From: Algibacter miyuki
GTDB lineage: Bacteria; Bacteroidota; Bacteroidia; Flavobacteriales; Flavobacteriaceae
Length of the DNA stretch: 64,000 bases
Assembly: GCF_042427745.1 (NCBI RefSeq)
Contig: NZ_JBHMFA010000018.1
Reading direction: 5' to 3' (one strand)
The first letter of the stretch is position 1. The number at the start of each line of letters is the position of its first letter. The notes under the pieces were generated by a model. It did not search any database, had not been told where the DNA came from, and worked only from the letters and a program-made list of their open reading frames with translations. Position numbers and translations under genes: made by a program. Positions 58,911 to 64,000 of this stretch are shown one piece after another.

Positions 58911-60941
58911 TTACATTTTTACAATTATAAATTCAGACCTTCTATTAAGTTGGTGTTCCGCTTCACTACACTTAACGCCATTTTTACACTTATTAATCAA
59001 TTGAGATTCGCCAAAACCTATAGCGCTTTCAATTCTTCCCGCATTTATACCTTGGCTTATAATATAATCTCTTGTCGATTTAGCTCTTCTATCAGATAAT
59101 TTTAAGTTATAATCATCACTATTTCTTGCATCGGTATGAGACTCAATCTTTATAACCATTTTTGGATATTGCGTCATCAATAAAACAATTTTATTTAATT
59201 CTATAGAAGCATCGCTTCTTATAAACGACTTATCTAAATCGAAATAAATAATACCAATTTTTATTTTCAAAACGCCGCGCTCTTCAACAATTAACCTATC
59301 TAATGTTTCCATACCAAGCGCTACTATAGTTTCTCCTTTTTCATTTAAGGTTAACACAGGTTTTTCTTTAACATCATACCCTGTTTTATCTGCAATAACT
59401 TTAAACTTTGTATTACAATCTAAAACGGTATCAAATTGATATGCACCTGCGAGGTTTGTTGTTGTCGTTTCTAATTCTGTTCCATTTTCAGAATACAAAC
59501 TCATTTTAACATCGGCAATACGTTCGCCTGTTATAGTATTGGAAACATAACCTCTAATAGATTGTTCGCATAATGGTGCTTCTAACTCTAACCTAACGAA
59601 TGAATATATATCATCATCACCTTTTCCAGATAACCTATTAGAACATACAAAACCTTTGTTTTTTGCTTCATTTACAATGAAACCAAAATCGTCTAACTCA
59701 CTATTTAAAGGAGCGCCTAAATTTACTGGTTTATTAAACTGAGTCTCCTGTATTTTACTTTCGTAAACATCTAAACCACCAAGTCCTAAATGCCCGTCTG
59801 AGGCAAAGTATAATGCATTATCTGTTATAAACGGAAACATTTCGCGACCAGCCGTATTTATTTTTTCACCTAAATTTCTTGGTTTACTATACCCTGTATA
59901 CGTACTATCTTTTATTGCTTTATTTATGTTTTCGTCTAGAATATCTACCACAAAAATATCGGTTGCTCCAATCGCCCCTGGCATATCTGAAACAAAATAT
60001 AGCAACTTGCCATCTGGACTTACTGCGGGATGTCCAACAGAATAATTTTCGCTATTAAAAGGCAGTTCTTTTATGTTTCCCCAAATAGGCAAACTGTCTT
60101 TATCTTTTTGTAATTCGGCACTATATAACTTTAAATGATTGGTACCTTTACCGTCTCTTTCTAATTTACCATCATAATTATTTCTGGTAAAATAAACTTT
60201 AGTTTCATCTGGTGAAAAGCTTAACGTAGCTTCGTGATATCGTGTGTTTATGCTTTTAGAAAACTCTTCTATTAATCTCACATCCGATTCTATAGCATTT
60301 AATTTTCCTAAATACATATTTAAAAAAGGTTGTTCATTCCAATGATAAATTCGGGTGTGATAATTAGAAGAATCCACAGCAGATGAATACACCAATTGGT
60401 CTTTATAATACATTGGACCAAAATCTGAATATTTTGTATTTACAGATATATTTTTTAAAACAAATCCGGGTTCAATATCCAAAACATCTTCAATAGTTAA
60501 TGTTTTTTGATTTAATAAAACAGACCTATCATCATTGTTTTCCGTTCTTTTAGCAAACTCTTTCATCCAGCGTTTTGCTTCTCTATATTTTCCTATACCT
60601 TCTAACGCATGGGCATATCTAAAAATATATTCGGCATCTACATCTGTATAATATTCTGATATTAATTTATCATACCATACATATGCTTTTTCCATATCCG
60701 TATTAAAAAAGTACGAATCTCCAGCTCTTTTTAAAAGCTTCACATAAGTTGAATCGTTAGTTTTAATGCTTGAATTATTTCTTCTGTCTATTTTATTAAG
60801 TTCGAATTCGTATAAAGCAGAAGCTTCTTTGTACCACATTCTATCGAACAATTTATCGGCCTTTCTCGTTGAACTTTGAGCAAAAGAAATACTTATTGTA
60901 AATAGAAATAAAAGTGTAATTGTATTTTTCATGGCGTTCAT
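58911..60941 (-). CDS. OmpA-family protein with TPR, PD40 propeller and Cna-like domains (T9SS/gliding associated)
   Basis: A 676-residue exported protein. After the signal peptide ('TISISFAQSS') come TPR-like helices (residues 25-140, 'AYVWYDKLISEYYTDVDAEY'). A PD40 propeller (150-440: 'SPDETKVYFTRNNYDG', 'SPDGKLLYFVSDMPG', 'NALYFASDGHLGLGGLDVYE') follows, then a carboxypeptidase-regulatory-like domain (455-535). The C-terminal OmpA domain carries 'KIESHTDARNSDDYNLKLSD' and 'RRAKSTRDYIISQGI', which bind peptidoglycan. This order matches PorE-like proteins linked to T9SS. It starts 3 nt after PorP/SprF stops. Confidence 0.88.
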   Translation of the reverse strand: MNAMKNTITLLFLFTISISFAQSSTRKADKLFDRMWYKEASALYEFELNKIDRRNNSSIKTNDSTYVKLLKRAGDSYFFNTDMEKAYVWYDKLISEYYTDVDAEYIFRYAHALEGIGKYREAKRWMKEFAKRTENNDDRSVLLNQKTLTIEDVLDIEPGFVLKNISVNTKYSDFGPMYYKDQLVYSSAVDSSNYHTRIYHWNEQPFLNMYLGKLNAIESDVRLIEEFSKSINTRYHEATLSFSPDETKVYFTRNNYDGKLERDGKGTNHLKLYSAELQKDKDSLPIWGNIKELPFNSENYSVGHPAVSPDGKLLYFVSDMPGAIGATDIFVVDILDENINKAIKDSTYTGYSKPRNLGEKINTAGREMFPFITDNALYFASDGHLGLGGLDVYESKIQETQFNKPVNLGAPLNSELDDFGFIVNEAKNKGFVCSNRLSGKGDDDIYSFVRLELEAPLCEQSIRGYVSNTITGERIADVKMSLYSENGTELETTTTNLAGAYQFDTVLDCNTKFKVIADKTGYDVKEKPVLTLNEKGETIVALGMETLDRLIVEERGVLKIKIGIIYFDLDKSFIRSDASIELNKIVLLMTQYPKMVIKIESHTDARNSDDYNLKLSDRRAKSTRDYIISQGINAGRIESAIGFGESQLINKCKNGVKCSEAEHQLNRRSEFIIVKM

Positions 60942-60943
60942 AT

Positions 60944-61861
60944 TTAAAAGAATCGTGGCGATTTTAATTGTTTTTCTCTAGATCTTAGTTCGAAACGCAA
61001 CATGATTTCATGACTTCCTGAATTGAAATTTTTCAACCTAGTTGTTGTGGCATCATAGGCATAACCTACCATTATTTTAGGCCCTAATTGTAAGCCTAAT
61101 AAACCACTAACAGAATCGTCCCATCGATAAGCAACTCCTAACCTTAGCACTTCATCAAACATAAAATTAGCTGATACGTCTGCAATCATTGGAGCTCCAA
61201 CAACAAACTTTCCTAAAAAGGCCGGTTTAAATTTAATCCGAGGCGTTAAATCGAACACTTTTCCTGCGATTAAAAAGTAATGTAATCGTTCGGCAGCTAC
61301 AGCGTTTTGAACGCCATCATAATGTTCGTTAGTTAAGAAATTTGGTACCGATAGCCCGATGTAACTATCCTCACTATGCCAATATACACCGGCTCCAACT
61401 GTTGGTAAAAACTTGTTATCTATAGGTTGCTGAAAAACGTTTTCGTCTTCCTGAAACGAACCCCTAGACCAATCTACATTCAATAAACGTCCACCTCCTT
61501 TTATTCCGAAAGACAGTTTGCTTTCATAATTTAAATTAATGGTATATGAAAAGTTAGCATCGAGGAAAAATTCATCTGAAGGCCCTAGTCTATCATTGAC
61601 TAAAACAACGCCTAATCCTACGTTTTTTCCTACCGGAGATTCTATACTAAACGATTGTGTTTCTGGCGCACCATCTAATCCTACCCACTGGGTTCTATGT
61701 AATCCTGTAGCGGTTAAATGACCTCTAGAACCAGCATAGGCAGAATTTACAGTTAGTGTATTAAACATGTAGTCTGTGTATTGTGGGTCTTGCTGTGCAT
61801 TTGCATGATAACATGCAAATACTACAGCGAGACTAAATACTATTTTAAATTTTAAGTTCAT
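60944..61861 (-). CDS. PorP/SprF-family T9SS outer-membrane protein
   Basis: A 305-residue outer-membrane barrel. The signal peptide ends 'CYHANAQ'; 'QDPQYTDYMFNTLTVNSAYAG' just after it and 'LHRTQWVGLDGAPETQSFSI' are the family hallmark. The C-terminus is rich in alternating strands ('KIMVGYAYDATTTRLKNF', 'GSHEIMLRFELR'). SprF is needed to export the adhesin SprB through T9SS, and paralogues pair with their own adhesin, normally the gene upstream. Here that is the repeat protein at 61904. Confidence 0.9.
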   Translation of the reverse strand: MNLKFKIVFSLAVVFACYHANAQQDPQYTDYMFNTLTVNSAYAGSRGHLTATGLHRTQWVGLDGAPETQSFSIESPVGKNVGLGVVLVNDRLGPSDEFFLDANFSYTINLNYESKLSFGIKGGGRLLNVDWSRGSFQEDENVFQQPIDNKFLPTVGAGVYWHSEDSYIGLSVPNFLTNEHYDGVQNAVAAERLHYFLIAGKVFDLTPRIKFKPAFLGKFVVGAPMIADVSANFMFDEVLRLGVAYRWDDSVSGLLGLQLGPKIMVGYAYDATTTRLKNFNSGSHEIMLRFELRSREKQLKSPRFF

Positions 61862-61903
61862 CTTTAAATTCTTGTGTTTTTAACTATATACTGTGTTCTT
61901 AAT

Positions 61904-64000
61904 TTATCTTACTATGTAAAGCCATCCTGATCTTGGTTCAGACCCGTCTCCTAAATCGAGGACGTAATAGTATGTTCCTACAGGTAGTTTTTTGTTTTTA
62001 TTTACAACGGCTCTTCCGTTCGATATACCATCAAATGTATTATCGTAACCTTCTTTTATGTAAACTACATTACCCCATCTGTTATAAATTTGAAGTTCAT
62101 TATTAGGGTAGTTATCAATACAATCAATTACGAAGAACTCATTTTTGCCATTTCCGTTAGGCGAGAATTCATTATAAATATGTAAACACTGCGGTACTAT
62201 GGTTGCCTCATCACTATCATTATTTTCATTAGAATCGATTTGATCTAAAAATTCAAGTGATGCTGTATTTACATAATCATTAACATCTATTACTTTAACA
62301 GTAATCTCTAATGTTTCATTTGCTCCTCCTGAAACTATTGGCAATGTCCATAAACCAGATGCTTCACTATAAATACCAGATGAAGCAACATAAGATTTAA
62401 ACTCATAACCATTTGGCAATACATCTCTAATTTCTACAGATGTGGCATCAATACCGCCTAAATTGTTTGCCTCAATGGTAAACACAATCTCATCTCCTAT
62501 TGAAGGATTTCCGTTATCAACCGTTTTTGTTACAGCGATATCTACGATTGGTGTGTTAATGAATGCTGCATCTTCATCATTTTCACTTTGGTCCCCATCA
62601 TCATTATCTGGAGTACTGTTAGGATCAAACTGATCGCTAGCAATAATTTGAGCAATATTTAAATACTCACCATCTTGCAATGTTGGCATGTTCACTGTAG
62701 CATTGTACGTAATTGTTAATCCTGTTAAAGGCACATTTAAACCTGTCCAAGTAATAATATTGCTTCTAAGTTCTCCACCATGACTGATATTAGCAATATT
62801 GCTATAACCAATAGGCAATAGATCTTCTAAAGCAACACCTGTTGCAGCATCTACTCCTGCGTTATTTATTTGAAGTGTAAATGTTACCACATCGCCTACG
62901 TTAGCATTCATATTGCTTACAGATTTGGTTAAACTTAAATCTGCTGTTTCAGTCATTACCAAAATACGATCTTCATCATCTTCACTTTGATCGCCATCAT
63001 CATTATTTGGTGCACTATTAGGATCGATCACATCACTTGCTGTAATTTCAGAGATGTTTAAATATTCCCCTGCAGCGCCTGTTGGCTCGTTAATTAATAC
63101 ATCGATAAACAATGTTTGAGAACTTCCGTCTGGCACGGTTCCAACAGTCCATAATCCTGATATTTCATCATATATTCCTGAAGTTGCACTAAAACGTACA
63201 AAGTCAAAACCTTGCGGTAATAAATCAGTTACCTCTACTCCTGTAGCAGCATCTGGTCCCGCATTGCTCACAGTTATTTGGAATGTAATTTCATCTCCTG
63301 TATTTGGCGTAATCTCATTATCTACAACTGTTTTTATTAATGATAAATCTGCCAAGGCATCTACTGGAGATACTAATATATTATCCTCATCATCTTCACT
63401 TTGGTCGCCATCATCATTGTTTGGTGATGAATCATTATCCGCGACATCAGAAGCTGATATTTGAGCAGTGTTAAAATAATCTCCCGCACCATTCACTAAC
63501 GCATCAATCAATAAAGTTTCAGTTGTTCCATTAGCAATATTACCAACGTTCCAAATCCCTGTTATTTCATCATAAGTTCCAGATGTAGAGCTAAACAAGC
63601 TATAATCGAAACCGGATGGTAATAAATCAGTAACCTCTACTCCTGTTGCGTTCTCTGGTCCATCATTGGTTACGGTTATTATAAACGTAATTTCCGAACC
63701 TACTAAAGGCGAAGTATCTCCATCAACAACACCTTTTGTTAATGATAAATCGGCTACTGAAATTACAGGAGTGACTTCAGCACTAGCTTCATCATCTTCA
63801 CTTTGATCGCCATCATCATTATTTGGTGTAGAATCCGAATCTAATATATCAGAAGAAGTGACTTGTGCTATATTCAGATAGTCTCCTGAAGGATTCACCA
63901 ATACATCAATAAGTAAAGTTTCTGATTCGCCATTGGCTATGCCTCCGATACTCCACAATCCGGTAACTTCATCGTAAACTCCAGATGTTGAGCTAAATAA
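61904..64000 (-). CDS. Repeat adhesin with DUF11 domains and T9SS type B tail (5' end outside window)
   Basis: At least 698 residues, open to the right edge; the true start lies beyond 64000. Four DUF11-type beta-sandwich repeats of about 130 residues are visible ('ADLSLTKGVVDGDTSPLVGS', 'GVEVTDLLPSGFDYSLFSST'). Each contains an acidic 'PNNDDGDQSEDDE' loop that could bind calcium. The C-terminus ('IYNEFSPNGNGKNEFFVIDC', 'LQIYNRWGNVVYIKEG') is a type B T9SS sorting domain. With PorP/SprF and the OmpA protein downstream it forms a SprB-like adhesin operon. Confidence 0.9.
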   Translation of the reverse strand, partial: LFSSTSGVYDEVTGLWSIGGIANGESETLLIDVLVNPSGDYLNIAQVTSSDILDSDSTPNNDDGDQSEDDEASAEVTPVISVADLSLTKGVVDGDTSPLVGSEITFIITVTNDGPENATGVEVTDLLPSGFDYSLFSSTSGTYDEITGIWNVGNIANGTTETLLIDALVNGAGDYFNTAQISASDVADNDSSPNNDDGDQSEDDEDNILVSPVDALADLSLIKTVVDNEITPNTGDEITFQITVSNAGPDAATGVEVTDLLPQGFDFVRFSATSGIYDEISGLWTVGTVPDGSSQTLFIDVLINEPTGAAGEYLNISEITASDVIDPNSAPNNDDGDQSEDDEDRILVMTETADLSLTKSVSNMNANVGDVVTFTLQINNAGVDAATGVALEDLLPIGYSNIANISHGGELRSNIITWTGLNVPLTGLTITYNATVNMPTLQDGEYLNIAQIIASDQFDPNSTPDNDDGDQSENDEDAAFINTPIVDIAVTKTVDNGNPSIGDEIVFTIEANNLGGIDATSVEIRDVLPNGYEFKSYVASSGIYSEASGLWTLPIVSGGANETLEITVKVIDVNDYVNTASLEFLDQIDSNENNDSDEATIVPQCLHIYNEFSPNGNGKNEFFVIDCIDNYPNNELQIYNRWGNVVYIKEGYDNTFDGISNGRAVVNKNKKLPVGTYYYVLDLGDGSEPRSGWLYIVR

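Overview
This window looks like a chromosomal segment from a marine-type member of the Flavobacteriaceae (Bacteroidota). The evidence is the AT-rich composition, promoters of the Bacteroidota type (TTTG about 19 nt upstream of TAnnTTTG), almost no Shine-Dalgarno sequences, four proteins with type IX secretion (T9SS) C-terminal sorting domains, a PorP/SprF-OmpA-adhesin gene set, BtuG-like vitamin B12 surface proteins, paired DUF4252 proteins and a shortened CarB. No tRNA, rRNA, CRISPR array, prophage or intact insertion sequence was seen. Most of the window is ordinary core genome.

Layout. 1-3.1 kb: a lipoprotein fragment, a SpoU-type rRNA methyltransferase, a T9SS cargo protein and a Ste24-like CAAX protease. 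3.3-5.4 kb: a lone, AT-rich KAP P-loop NTPase that looks acquired. 5.5-7.6 kb: a DEAD-box RNA helicase with a long structured leader. 7.6-20 kb: a large T9SS type B surface protein, TrmH, a Sir2 deacylase, a J-KTSC protein, a glycosyltransferase, a haem-binding-domain protein, PurB with two small neighbours, and an ECF sigma/anti-sigma/DUF4252 operon. 20.4-22.7 kb: an S41 protease overlapping a diphthine-ammonia-ligase-like gene.

22.7-31.9 kb is a vitamin B12 acquisition locus. On the minus strand, a cobalamin riboswitch leads into a BtuB-like TonB receptor and two paralogous BtuG-like beta-propellers, one a lipoprotein and one with a T9SS tail. Divergently, btuF-btuC-btuD form the inner-membrane importer. 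Between them lies a second complete cobalamin riboswitch with its own promoter but no gene after it, and a 35-residue single-pass membrane ORF.

31.9-34.6 kb is the most unusual stretch. A stand-alone reverse transcriptase (YSDD active site, about 500 residues, no intron or integrase context) is preceded by about 270 nt of structured, apparently non-coding sequence with its own promoter. A divergently transcribed AT-rich gene of unknown function lies beside it. The arrangement resembles defence-associated RT systems with an upstream template RNA, and it sits between the conserved genes btuD and rmuC.

34.6-64 kb returns to housekeeping and envelope genes: rmuC, a thioesterase, a SHOCT protein, carB, rpmH, a lytic transglycosylase, mtaB, a peptide-binding lipoprotein, a GlmU-family protein, rpmE2, DUF4199, a GT2 glycosyltransferase, a phosphohexomutase, an MsbA-like exporter, a second ECF sigma operon, and at the end an OmpA-family protein, PorP/SprF and a repeat-rich adhesin that runs off the window. 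Four copies (one degenerate) of a dispersed intergenic repeat with conserved ends are scattered through the window.
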